Source of the DNA: Hydractinia symbiolongicarpus
Taxonomy: Eukaryota; Cnidaria; Hydrozoa; Anthoathecata; Hydractiniidae
Direction of reading: 5' to 3'
DNA: 60,000 bases
NCBI RefSeq assembly: GCF_029227915.1
Contig: NC_079883.1
Span: 6,078,001-6,138,000 of the forward strand
The position numbers were made by a program, and so were the translations under genes. Below are positions 36,526-48,670 of the stretch, piece after piece; within the stretch, counting starts at the first letter, position 1, and each line of letters opens with the position of its first letter. The notes under the pieces are model-generated. The model was given only the letters and a program-made list of their open reading frames with translations, was not told where the DNA came from and did no database searches.

Positions 36526-39500
36526 GTAAATAACTGTATTCAAAAAAAAGTATTTATATAAATTTATAAAGATAGTGTAATTTGTGATGTTGCTTTGTTT
36601 TCTGGTATCTGGTAGTAAATGGTAGCTTTAAATGAGTGTCTACAACATCCTTGATTTGTTTATATTCAGTGTACTAGTTATTGTTTTGCATCTAGCTGAG
36701 AAGGATTACCTGTACCTTTTGTCATACTGGCGGCCTTATAGATAATTTGCTGGTTCATGACATCATGATGGTACAATTCTGTTAGTTGGACCGTATAGTA
36801 GAATTTCTGTCAGTACCCGAACTGCCCGAGGATGTTTTTGTTGAAGTTATTGAGAGTAAACAAGGGTGTGTATTTACTAATATATATAATATATACAAAA
36901 TCACTTAGAAAGTTGGAAAATGACAATTCTACAAAAAAGCAACACCCTGTAAGCTGCAAAATTTTATTTTTGGCAAGGGCTTAGACCGAGTCACTATCGC
37001 CACAATGTCCGAATCATGGAACAATCTGCTTCATGACAACCCGGAAAAGTATGAATTAACGGGAATTGAATCATTAAAAAATTTTTACAAAGGTCGGAGT
37101 GCGTGTTACGCACAGTCTACTCAATTGCGTGTGTCTCAAAACTTTGAAATTCTGCCCTTATTTGCAATAATTTCGAGGGTTGCGTCTTTTCATCATCGTC
37201 TTGTGTCAAAAAAAGATTAAAGATGTCCTGAAGGAACATATTACTGAAGAAAAATTAAAACGAAATGCCGAAATATTTTCCAGAACCTCCCAAAATTGGT
37301 ATTGGTATTTTTTTCGCTTTTAAAATACTAGTGACCTCACACAAAAAACGATCACATCAGCAAGAAACATTTTGCACATCTATTTCGGGTGTTCTTTACT
37401 AAAGTTATGCCAAGTTCATGTCATACGGAACTCTGTTAGATTTTTCGGACTATGCCTAAAAAGCCTATATCAAAACTAATATCACGTTTTCTATTATTTT
37501 CAAAGCCTAAGAAGTTTTGTAGCTTGTAAAATTAATTAAGCATGTTTTCAAAGAGTTCTTGTTTTTGGGCAAATGCTTTTATAATATAGGTTTCAATAAA
37601 TAAAAACATGTGCTCGTAACATATGAAGCTTGGATTGATAAAGAAAATCTAGCCTACTGAATCAGGTTCATCTGTCCACAAAAAATCTTAAGCAGTAACC
37701 ATGAAAGCAAGCATGCGTTCATAATAATAATAAATATCTACGGCTTTAGAGAACCTGCTTGACGGCTTGCAGTTATATCTTTGTTTTCGTCTTATTTCAC
37801 CATCAAGCTTAACAAAAGAAACACCTTCGACGTGCACAGAGCTTAACGGTAATATCCACCAGACAAATATTTATCTAGTTCTGTTTACTTTTGTCATTTG
37901 TTTACATTAAATAAATATAACATCGTCAATACCTCTGTACCTACCAGGCTTCTAAGGCTACCAATTAAAACGTGACAAAAAGAAGCGAATTTCTCCAGGA
38001 AAGAAGAAATTGCAAATATTTTACTTGTTTCAGGAAAAGGAGCTCCGCAATTACACAAGAGTTGATATGTGCAAATTTAAATTCCAGATATAAATCCGAA
38101 AATTTGAGAATTTTAATCCGTGTTTCAATATTACAAAATCCGCATTTAAAAGTTCAAACCTACTTTCCAATGATGAAATCGCCATTTCCAAAGTTTTTTA
38201 TGTTTTATACGTGTTTAAAATTTTATTCTGGAAAAAAATAAGTTTAAAACCCCGGGCCGAATAGGATTAATTATCAAACAAGATAGCTGTGCAGCTATGA
38301 AGCTATGAAGCTGTGGAACCAATGGTATAAAGATGCTGGGTTTTTTTGTTACTCTAGGATAAAGGAATTCTATTTCTAATCATCGACGTGTCGCAAGCCA
38401 ATAAAAAAACTTTAAGCTTAGCTTGCCTAGCATTTGCAACAGGTGATGCTAGACTAATTACTAAAAATCCTTTTTATTACTTTTTACGAACGCAAGACTG
38501 AAGTATCGTGAAATAGAAAAGTTACAACATTTTTTACGTAAATAATGTTTCGAATAAAAGTTAAAAGTTGTACCAGTAAAAGCATGTTTTAATAAAACAA
38601 AATCCCTGCATAAGAGCTGGTTTATGTCAATAAACTATATACAGCATGGAGAAAACACTTTAAAGCTTGGGAGATAAGAAATTCATTAAGGCAACAAAAG
38701 GTTGACTTTGCAATTTAGGTAGCATAACTAATGCTTGGTGCTTGTTTTACAGAGGAAAAATTAAACATGGTGCATATTTTATTTAAACTGGTAGCCGAAT
38801 AGTTATTTTGTGCCAAGGACGCCTGAAAAAGGATGACAGGGAGATATATCATGGCTGAAAATCTAAAGATATCTCCGATAGTCAACCGTTGTTTTATGGG
38901 TTGAAGGCTAGTCCAATAGAACACCCTTTAAGACATGGTCTGCAGAAAATTTCTACAAATCTGAGCAATTTCAGACTAGTTCCATTGTGATGTGGTGTTG
39001 TATATATTCCAAAGATCTTTTGCGCAAATCGACAAGCAAAATAAGCATGCGATAAGCCGTAGACCGACCAAACTTTAATTTTCAGTAAAGATAACTTAAT
39101 TTGATCTTAAAATTAGAATCTAGTTTTTTGCATGCAGATTATAATTTATATGCATTATACATCAGTGAAAAAAATGCTACTAGATACTTTTTAACCATAA
39201 CTTGACCTGTCAAACTGAACTGATAATTGGCTTTTAATTTTAGTTAGCCATTACAGGATAATTATACGATACATGCAGTAAAATGAGCTGCTTGTGCGGC
39301 TATTTATAAGGTAGAGATCTGATTTGCATAAATTTTTTTACTTTTCTTCGATATCGATATTCCAATAATCATACTACAGTCCTATTACTTTGTGGCTAGC
39401 TTCAGGTTGATAAAAAAACAACACAAAAAGTAACAATGGCTAGCCCAAAATGGACTCATACCAAACTAAATGGAAAACTTGAGAGAAAAGCACAAAATAC

Positions 39501-42500
39501 CTAGCTAGCTGTCTGTATGTATATATTGCCATCTAACTGAGTTCGTCTACTATATACGTCTGTGATAGCCAAAAAAATAAAAAAACATTTTACTAAGATT
39601 TGCATAGGTGTGATAGCATAGAAAACATACGAAGCATTTACAAGACAAAAAGAGATCTTTTCCAAACCTGAGATATGCAGCTTTTAAAATGGCAGATTAA
39701 ACGTCAATTTTACTAACCGCGTCTGAGATACGCATATCTTCACTTAAATCCCAGAAGATCAGGATTTTGTTCGAGCTTTCAGCCGAAACTAAAAGCTGTG
39801 TGTTCCACAGCTAACAAGAATATTGTTTCTAAATTTTACCCACAACACTATTAATTTGCAAAAACAAAAACTCGACTATACTAATTACAAGCTTTCTGAA
39901 TAGGCTTAGCCATACTCATAACATAAACATATCTTTGAAACTTTGAACTTTCGTCAGTCGTTTGAATATTTTTATTTATTTATTTTATGTAACCAAACTA
40001 CGATTAAGTTCCATCGTAGAAGCTAAATAATATTAGAGTTATTTATTTTGCATAACTTACGATAAAAAATAAATGGCATTCCACGTTCTGTTTTCATAAA
40101 CATATTTGTTTGTGAACCACGTTTCGTCTAACGCTAACGCACCGCCATTTTTTTTTAAATGTGTGCCTTCTTGATTATCTACTTCTTCGTGGTCACATCC
40201 GCCTAAATTAAAAGTGCGTTCGGCCAATCATCACAAGTAGGGAATGGTAAGCAATAAAATTTTGCTGCCTAAATCAAACACTCACATTTTTCTTTGCAGA
40301 GAGATTAATAAGGTATTAATTAAATACGTATATCAAATATGATTATACTTATCCGTTTGATTTCTACTGTCCAAGACATACCTACAGCCGGAATGGTCAT
40401 AGAACTGCAAATTTTCATAGAAATTGTCCTTCAATTAACAAAGTTTTGCAAATTTTGTAACCTGCCAACTTTAAACTGATTTGCATTATTTAATCCAACA
40501 ACTAATTAGGTGTTCATTATTTTTTGTTAAAGTAAATAAACTTCACGAACAGAATGCATGCAGTCACATTTTTGTTGCGCAGAAGCACGAATCTAAACTT
40601 CAAGTTCAGTGGGTTCACATTAATAGGTATTTATGTATCCAGCGATCGAGAATACATAAAATGCGTGGTAAACCAACAAGCACGACTGCTTTATCAGTGA
40701 AACAACACAACACTAATTACAACCTCTTAGAGGTCCAAGCACCCATTTTTCGGCTTTATAAAAGTCTTAGACTGCGGCAAACGACTTTGAACATCGTGTC
40801 CCGTTGATACAAGAAAAGCAATACCCATGTCTGCCTGTTTAAGGGAGTTAAACCACTTCATTACGTGTAGGGCCCTTATAAGGCAGTGAAATAGGCAAAA
40901 CTACGGCCTCTCAAGAGCTACTTCCTGTCTATGAAAAAACAAATATTTGTGTTTTTATTGATTAGTGCGACGTGTTTTTAAGATGTGTTTATTTACATTT
41001 TTCTTGCAGAATTTATTTAAAAACATTTCCTAAAATAATACCAATCATCCTCTGGTCTGATGTGACAATCAGGGACAATCAGTTGAAGGAGGTGACCACG
41101 GATAATGACAATCACTTTTGAAATGCTATTCAAATATTGTGCTGTTATAAAAAGTAGCGACAAGAAAATTAATGTTTCAAAAATAAAAAAAGAATAAATA
41201 ATCAATATATCAAATTTTTGCAGAGAGTATTCTCTGCACAGCTTTGAGCTCATTATTTTGTATTTTATTTCACCCTTGCATGTCACATGAAGATCCATTT
41301 CCTTGTTCAACCGGTTAAACAAGTTTGACCAGATATTTAGTGGTTAAAAGAAACCGTTGTCATTTTATTTTGTCATTCAGTTTCATCATCTGTTACGCAG
41401 CGTCAACGAAAATTTTAAAACGATACAAATATTTTTTCAATAAGGAGATATTGTTCACATGACCAGGTATGTCTTAGTGTCAGGGCGAGTTTTTTTACCA
41501 CCCCTCTCTTTAAATCGCTTTGTTTGTTTGTTTGGAAACTATACTGGATACTTTCATAATAGAAGATTCCATTCAAGTTGACAATTTAATATCTTATTCA
41601 TAAAATTTTGACGCGAAATAAATTTGGCCAAATTTACGATTTTGGTGTGAGTTAAGTTAATTTCGCGCCAATATTTAGTTATAATATAGTATGGCGGGAA
41701 AATGATTTTGGTGGGTATTTAATTTAGCAGATGCGCATTTCTTTTGCATGCATACATAATTTTCCAAAAAATAAAATCAAAACCAAAACAAAGATAGTGT
41801 TGATGTTGTCAAACCCACGTGGTGTGTAGTGGTAATCTTTGATACAAACTATATCCGCAAAAACATGTTTATTTTTATTGTGGTTTTTTTAATTATAACA
41901 GTTGGACATATTACGTGCCATATTTGATACGAATTTCCTGAATAACATGTTTTTTGAAACCTTAAGAAAATGTTTTGTTATCAAGATGACGTTTAAAATT
42001 TTGAAGTGCTTCGCTTTTATGAAACATGATAAATAGCTCTTTTTGTTTTTTAAATGTTTTTTATACAAAGTATATTCACTTTAAAATAACACCATTTGTG
42101 AAGACTACATCTACATTATAAGCTAATTTATGAGTTCTTCCTTGATATAAAAACTCTCTTATACTACAATAAGGCGCTGTACACGCTGAATCATTGGGAA
42201 CACACTTGGGTACACGCTTGGGTACACGCTTTTGACATAAGGCCGGCTGTTGTTAATTTCTAGTCCTTTTTTGGGGTAATTTATTCTTATTTTGTTCTTA
42301 AGCAAAAAGTTGACTTGGGGCTGAGGCTGCTCTTATCTAAAAACACTTATTTGTCTTCGGTGATTCACTTTAGCAAAGCGTCGAAAAAGAATTTTTAAGG
42401 ACAAAACATTTTTCCGATTATGACATTTTTCGTAAACAGATCCGAGACTCGTATATTGTAATTTGTGACGTGATTTTTTTTCCTGTTGACGTCATCGAGA

Positions 42501-42607
42501 AAATATTTACCAGGAAAGAGATTATGACATAACTAGGGTAATTTCTTCGTTCGTTTGTTCTTTCGCTTCACAATTGTTTATTAAGCTAATAATTTTTTTA
42601 ATTACAG
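36526..42607. other. Intergenic DNA between the channel gene and the SLC43-like gene
   Basis: About 6 kb with no gene I can support. Short open frames occur (for example 37005-37220 plus, 40481-40807 plus, 41017-41322 minus) but none has a recognisable domain or convincing splice partners. The minus one at 41017-41322 contains a hydrophobic stretch and could be chance. No canonical AATAAA follows the long-isoform stop closely. The promoter and any 5'-UTR exon of the SLC43-like gene should lie near the right end. Confidence 0.5.
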
Positions 42608-42609
42608 TT

Positions 42610-45600
42610 ATGGCACTTATACCACCGTCGCAGTTCAACAAACCATGGTTTTTAACACTCTTCCTCATAATCGCAGTTATACAACTTTTTCTTGCATCTT
42701 CTCCCATATTTGGTTTTTCCTCAATTCTTGTCATTTTTAAAAAAATGAAGTTTTATCATTATTTATGCGAAACGAGAAATTTTACAGCATCACAGAACGA
42801 AACAGTTGTAGTAAGCGAGACTCAAACATGTAATGATCAAGACAAAGCCCTAAATCTTTTGTTTGTTTGTGGTTGGCTGTTTCACAACATGGTCAAACTG
42901 GTTGCTGGTCCGGTAGTGGATCGAATTGGACCACAAATTTCACAATATATAGCATGGTAAGTAAGTCTAATAGCGAAATGAAAATCTTTTTACTTTACTC
43001 TGAAACCTTTTTACTGTTGGAAAAAAGGAAGTTCTGTGAAAAAAGAACTTTCGTTTCTTACATAAGACTAGCTTGCTTCCCTATTTTTCTTTATTAATCC
43101 CATTTTTTTTTCTACTAGCGTCTTCCTCCTGCTTTTCGGATTTACATTGGCATACGCAAAAGAAGGTTCTTTTAGTTTGTTTATTTTTTTGTTAATGTCA
43201 CTTGTAATATAATATAGCAATTTCATGCCCAAAACGCCTCCATGACGCATATAACACCCGTATCGGGTAGTAAATGATACTTTCTACATGCAGATTTTCG
43301 GCGGGGCTTACCTAAATTGCAATATAGATAATCCAATATGTTTGTTTTCTGCAGGTTTAGAGTACTTAGTGTTTCTAGCATTCTTCGAGTTGGCAATTGG
43401 TTCGTCAATTGCTCTGTTAACTTGTTACCAGGTAACAAATTACGTCCTTTAAAATCAAGAACTAAGGCGGAATAAATTTTTACGAGTGATGGTTTGGGTG
43501 GTAGCTTAGACAAGGAAGGGGATGGAGTTAGTAATAAAAAAAGAAAATATATATATATTGCAGGTTTTGTCTACATGTTTCATATTTTTATCATTTTAAA
43601 GGCAGTCAACATCCTATGCAAGAAAAACAAAGCGTTCTACATTTGTCTTATGAGTGGCGCGGTTGATTCCTCCACAGCCGTCTTCATCCTATTCTTGGTA
43701 AGTTCAAAATTTTCCCTTCACTAAAATAACATTAAAAATAATTTTAAATCCCAAAGAAAGATTTCGCATATATTTTTTTTTTTTTTTGATAATTTTTAAT
43801 TTATTCTTCTTTTTGAAAAGCATTATTTTTGTTCTAAAGTTTTGTGTTTTGCAAAAATAGAGAAAGAAAATATTCGTTGTATTCCTTTGTTTACGTATTG
43901 CACTTTCGTTATAGTATGTGGGACCAACTGTGGATAAACTGTAAAGCGTAGGTTGATTTATAAAGGTCACCAGCAACCGTTTGCCATTTCTCCAGGCTAT
44001 AAATTAAACAACCTTTTTGAATATTTGAATCAATTCAGCCATCTCGATTGTTTTAAGACTCGGTAGATCACCAAACGTTTGCACACACGTATGTGTTACT
44101 GTATGCTAATGAAAGGTTTCAAGTTTCGATTTAATTAAAATACATTAACATTTTATTAAAATAAAATAGGTTTCTGAAGTAATGGCAAATGTTTGTCTCT
44201 CTGGTGCACTATTAGTCGTATTTCATATTTGCTTGAAAAAGTGAACTATATGTTCATGTATTAATTTCAAAGTATACGACCATGTGAACAAACCATTTAC
44301 CTATGAATCGACATTATAACAAAAGTTAAGGCCTGATATCCACAGAATAGACGAATATAATATTTTAGAGAAGCTTACTTTTCGAGTACGCATAAACATA
44401 TTTGCGGGTTATTCGTATATATATCCAAATAATGCAAGAGGAAAAGCGCTCAAATCTTTTTTTGTTTGCTGTTTTCTTGTAAGAACTGCTTACGCGACCC
44501 TTTCAAATAGTAAGCATACAGTAAGTATAACTAACGCACCAAAAGTTAAGTAAACCAACTATCAATTTGAACTTCTGGTACTTTACCCAAGCATATCCTA
44601 CACCTTCGGTTTACCAATCCAATTACAAAGTTTTATCACTCTCAAGTACGGGTAAGGCCTACCAAAAAAATCATTTACATGGAAGTCTAAAAGTCAAATG
44701 TTGTAGGAGACCTGGGTACAATACCAGAGGTACAGCTTGATTTACAGTTCTAATTTTTATTATTTTAACTTAATTTTAGGCCATTTTTGAATCCGGCTTA
44801 CCGTTATCAACCATTTCAATGAGTTATGGTTGCTTAATGGTTGTGTTTATGGTAATGGTGACAACAATCTTCTTTCCGAGCAAATATGAACTCAGTGTTG
44901 TTATCGATGAGGATGTCAAAGATATGCTTAATCCCAACACAAAAAACAAGGATTTTGTGAAGTTTTTAAAGGAATTAACGGCGAGTTATCAAGGCGTAGT
45001 AACGTCGAGTTATAGTGCTTACAAAGACTCGATAGAAAAGTAAGGAATGTGAATAAACATTTGATTATAAATTTGTAATTTATTAAAACATATAACTTTA
45101 TTAAGGTTATCATACTTTATGTTAGGTGGTTGATGGAGATGTCTGCTGATGAGCGAAGAAGCGAGTTAAGTTTAAGTTTGTCGCGTTCAATGGGATTTAG
45201 TTGGTCACAGTCGGAACTGTGTTCTTCAATGGATTCTGTTGATAAAAGGTATTATTTCGTATAAATAATGTGAATAAAATTGTCTTGAACGTCTACCTTA
45301 GTGTGTACGTGATAGCATTTATGTCTGGTTTACTTTTAACAGAGTCTGTAATCGTTTAATTTAGATACATTTGTTTTGTTTACTTCTGTTTTTATGCTCA
45401 TGTGAGCTACAAAAAGTATCAAGTAATCTTTCCAATCAAATAACATGCACGACTTGTTCTGCCATGTAGGGGACCATACGGTGTCATTCGAGAGAACATA
45501 TACGGTTACGGCTCCGATGAATACGGAGTTCAAAATCTTGCCAATAGAAGTGGCGAAGAAAGTCCATTAATATCTTCTATGGAAAAACATTTTATTTCTA

Positions 45601-47776
45601 ATCCAGGTTTGGAAATTTTGTCAACATTTTCGAGTTTTATACGTTTACAACAAATTATAATAAGATATGGAAGAAATTTTCATCTCTGTTTACGAACTAA
45701 ACAATATGAATTTCGATTTTCTTAAGGACATAATACGTTCCTTCTGGTCATAATTTGTATTTTTTACCTTTAGACAAGACCTTATTTCAGTGCATCTTTT
45801 CCAAGTTCAACTTTCTGTGCATTCTGACCGTTGCAATAACAATGCTTAAATTGTCGTATTTTGTTGGAAATATTGACAAGTACCTTCAAGATATAGTCAG
45901 CGACGAAGAAGGTGTGTCTCGGTGTAAAATAATATAACATTTGAAACTGGTAATGCTGTCTGCCTTTCCTCAGCTTTCGTTATGGCTCATTTATAGGTTT
46001 TAGACATTTTTTAAAGTTAGATACTGGAGTAAAATGTTTGGTCAATTATTTTGCTGTTGGTTTCATTAAATGTTAAAAAGAACCCTGGAAATAATTACCT
46101 CCCACAAACGGTGCAGAAGGTGCCCAATTGGGATTTAATCAGATGTCCCAACTTATTCTGTGTTTTGTTTTGATTTAAAAACAAAAACTCAGGCACGTAT
46201 ATGGACTGTGCAAAAGCTTTAGGAGTAACAGTCCGCGAGGCTAAGAATAAAATACCCAAAATACTACGCAGTAAACTTCTTCTAAATTTCTGAAATATTT
46301 GACTTTTTATACTATATCTGTTTTCTGTGTTTAGCTGTAACGTACGTCAAATATTTTGGCACAATACAATTTCTTGGTATATTAGTTGGTCCTATCGCTG
46401 GCTTGTTATTTATGCATAATAAATTATCATGTAAAAAAACTGAGACAGTTGCTAGAACAATTGAAGAACAAAAATTTGACGACATTCGAAGTTTAATTAT
46501 GCCAATACTAGTCAGCATCATCGTCATGCAATTGTTGAATGGTTTGCAGTTATTTGAACAGTTGTATCTTTCGGTATGATGAACATTTTCGTACATATAT
46601 ATCGACATTTTTGTCGAAAATCGTACATCGTTTTATTGTTGAGACAATTTAAGATAACATATAGTTTATCAATGTTTTAGTTTCCGATTTTCCTGCTATA
46701 TTTGCTTGGAAACGGTCTGATGTGGTGCAATGTATCTTATTTTTACGCCTTACTGTAAGTAGCTACTCCATCTATTCCCATCTTTGCTGAAACGCTAAAA
46801 TACAGTACAAACGCGAAGGTTTTTGTTTGTTTATCAGTCTTTGACTCACATAGTAGACTCATTTTCCAACATTCAGCACGATTTATCTGCTTCTGATGTG
46901 ATATAGGAAGTCCTGTTACATATAAAAAAGTTGAAATGCAGTGAGTTCTTGGATAAATTTTCTTTTTCCAGATTCCCACCACAATATTATTGCTCTCTGT
47001 ACGGATGCAGCAGTGTCGTATGTGGTTTGTTTTGTCTACTTCAGTATCCAATGTTATCCCTTGAGCAATCGTATTTCGAAAATCAACAATTTTATGTAAG
47101 TTTTTTTGTTCATACATTTTACCATTGCACGTCTAAATCTCGGTTTATTTACGCCAATGTTACATTCCTCCTATTCAAAATGGTGTACAAAGATGCCGTA
47201 AGCTAGCATAATGTAAGACTCGTCCAGACTATTAAGTAGGTTTATTTGCAATTAAAAATGCATGCGCAGTTGGACACAATAAATTGACCAAGAATTTTTC
47301 AGACTTTTCAATTGCATCTATTGCGGTTATTTTTGGCTAGGTCTGTTATATTCTAAACAGGATTACCATAAATAAGAAATCCCATTTATTCCTTCCACTA
47401 GATTTAACTGAATTATTCAGTGCAAATGTTTTGTCAAAATATTTCTATTTCCTACTTGTTTGGTGCGCTCATAATCGGAAATGAGTAGAACTGGGTTAAT
47501 TTAATTAGGGGCCCTAGGGGAGGATGGTTATTTTCAGAACACTTCGAGACTCTATAAATAAATCAACGTCTTAACGTGAAAGAATTATTTGTTATTTTGT
47601 TATCTCCAGCAAAAACAAAGCAGAAGTTTGAAAAATTTCTTTTTTAGACAAATGTTGTTTTTCTTGGCTTGCTCGTGTTACCATTTTCACTACCCGCATA
47701 TTTAAAATATTATTGTTGGCGATACGAAAAACAAGATGAATCACTTGTATTGGAAAATTCACACGAGAAGTTATAA
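42610..47776 (+). CDS. SLC43-family major facilitator transporter, copy 1 (complete)
   Basis: Coding exons: 42610-42956, 43119-43165, 43355-43431, 43602-43697, 44780-45039, 45126-45248, 45470-45606, 45774-45911, 46193-46270, 46335-46573, 46681-46754, 46972-47095, 47648-47776. Phases agree and give 622 residues (596 without the optional 78-bp ninth exon). The protein begins MALIPPSQFNKPWFLTLFLI, has the facilitator loop AGPVVDRIGPQ after TM2, a GAVDSSTAVF segment typical of SLC43, a long Ser-rich central loop between TM6 and TM7, and a hydrophilic C-terminal tail ending HEKL. SLC43 members carry large neutral amino acids (LAT3, LAT4) or purine nucleobases (SLC43A3) across the plasma membrane; the substrate here cannot be told. 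A splice acceptor (ttacag) just upstream of the ATG implies a 5'-UTR exon to the left. Confidence 0.85.
43698..44779. other. Long intron 4 of SLC43-like copy 1
   Basis: 1,082 bp, AT-rich, with T-runs near 43770. A short segment after an AG at 44170 reads VSEVMANVCLSGALL but stops soon and does not fit the family alignment, so it was not called as an exon. Confidence 0.5.
46193..46270 (+). CDS. Optional exon 9 of SLC43-like copy 1
   Basis: 78 bp, phase 1-1, between actcag and gtaaac, coding for 26 residues around DCAKALGVTVREAKNKIPKI in the loop before TM8. The inverted paralog shows no counterpart, and skipping it keeps the frame (GAAG/CTGTA joins as EEAV). It may be a cassette exon, a copy-specific gain, or a false exon. 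Confidence 0.4.
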
Positions 47777-47781
47777 TTATG

Positions 47782-48598
47782 TTGAATATCATTGAATTTC
47801 CGCGCCCGAAGGCGTAGGAAATTCTTTAAAACCGTCGTTTTTTCTTTCGGAGCATTTTTTGAGAAAAAATCGACCCTGGGATTTCACGTTCCTCTGTCAC
47901 AGATGTAAACTTCGTACCCAAGCTCCCTAACTACTGGGAAGTCATCTAAATGACGTTTCAGGCCAAAATTGGTATTTGTTTGCGACAAAATCTGGCACAG
48001 TTAGCAAAAAAGGTATGCTGAACATAATGGTGACATAATAATTTTGATTTTTGTCACCTAAATGTCATTTTAGGCCAAAATTGGTCCAAATATTAAAACT
48101 AATTTATTTTTAACAAAATTTGGCACAGTAAACAAATAAAGTATGCTGAACATGATGGTAACTTCAAAATTTTGATTTCTTGTTACCTAAATGTCATTTT
48201 AGGCCAAAATTGGTCCAAAAATTAAAACTACTTCATTTTCAACAAAAATTGGCAAAGTTAACAAAGAAAGTATGCTGAACATAATGGTGACATCAAAATT
48301 TTGATTTTTGTCACCTAAATGCCGTTTAAGATCATAAAAGTTTCAATCGCAAGACTTTCAACCATGAATGATAGGCTGTATTTTTTGTTAGCAATTTCTT
48401 TTAAAATGTGAGTTTATTACGACACGTTTCGTTTTGTTTGCGTTTGTTGTAAGATATAATGTCACTTGTGTGCTCTATCTTCAGAGGTTCATGCACAAAA
48501 CCTCCTCGAATGTTTGGCACAATAACACAACGAATTAGCAGGTTTTCATCAAATATTTTTGTAGTGAGTGGAAATTCTTAGAGCCCCCAGGGCTTCTT
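47782..48598. mobile_element. Repeat-element insertion in the 3' UTR of SLC43-like copy 1
   Basis: Sequence after the stop of copy 1 departs at about 47782 from that after copy 2 and resumes at about 48599 (gtttatg, then ATTTAACTCAGC), so roughly 0.8 kb is extra. It begins near CGCGCCCGAAGGCGTAGG and ends near GCCCCCAGGGCTTC and contains a 128-bp tandem repeat. No terminal repeat or coding capacity was identified; the class is unknown. Confidence 0.45.
47941..48325. repeat. About three tandem copies of a 128-129-bp unit
   Basis: The landmark TATGCTGAACAT(A/G)ATGGT recurs at 48014, 48142 and 48271, and TTAGGCCAAAATTGGT precedes each later copy. It lies inside the inserted element in the 3' UTR of the SLC43-like gene. 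Confidence 0.8.
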
Positions 48599-48664
48599 GT
48601 TTATGTAACATTTAACTCAGCTTATGTATTGTAAAATGTTTTTGCTTGTGCAGTATTTGTAATT

Positions 48665-48670
48665 AATAAA
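48665..48670 (+). terminator. Candidate poly(A) signal of SLC43-like copy 1
   Basis: AATAAA about 890 bases after the stop codon, just past the segment (48608-48636) that matches the minisatellite unit and so appears to be original 3' UTR. The inserted repeat at 47782-48598 explains the length of this 3' UTR. Confidence 0.4.

Noticed and set aside
37005-37220. 71-codon plus frame beginning MSESWNNLLHDN
   Set aside because: Composition is protein-like and a shifted frame continues for some codons, but no family or exon structure could be seen.
41017-41322. Minus-strand 101-codon frame with a hydrophobic stretch
   Set aside because: No domain, no splice partners and no paralog support; hydrophobic runs are common in chance frames of AT-rich DNA.
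43559-43601. Upstream acceptor (ttgcag at 43558-43563) for SLC43 exon 4
   Set aside because: It gives the wrong phase and a stop; the acceptor at 43600-43601 keeps the frame and fits the family.
44170-44240. Possible extra SLC43 exon reading VSEVMANVCLSGALL
   Set aside because: It would interrupt the direct join of GAVDSSTAVFILFL to AIFESGLP, and it has no convincing donor.
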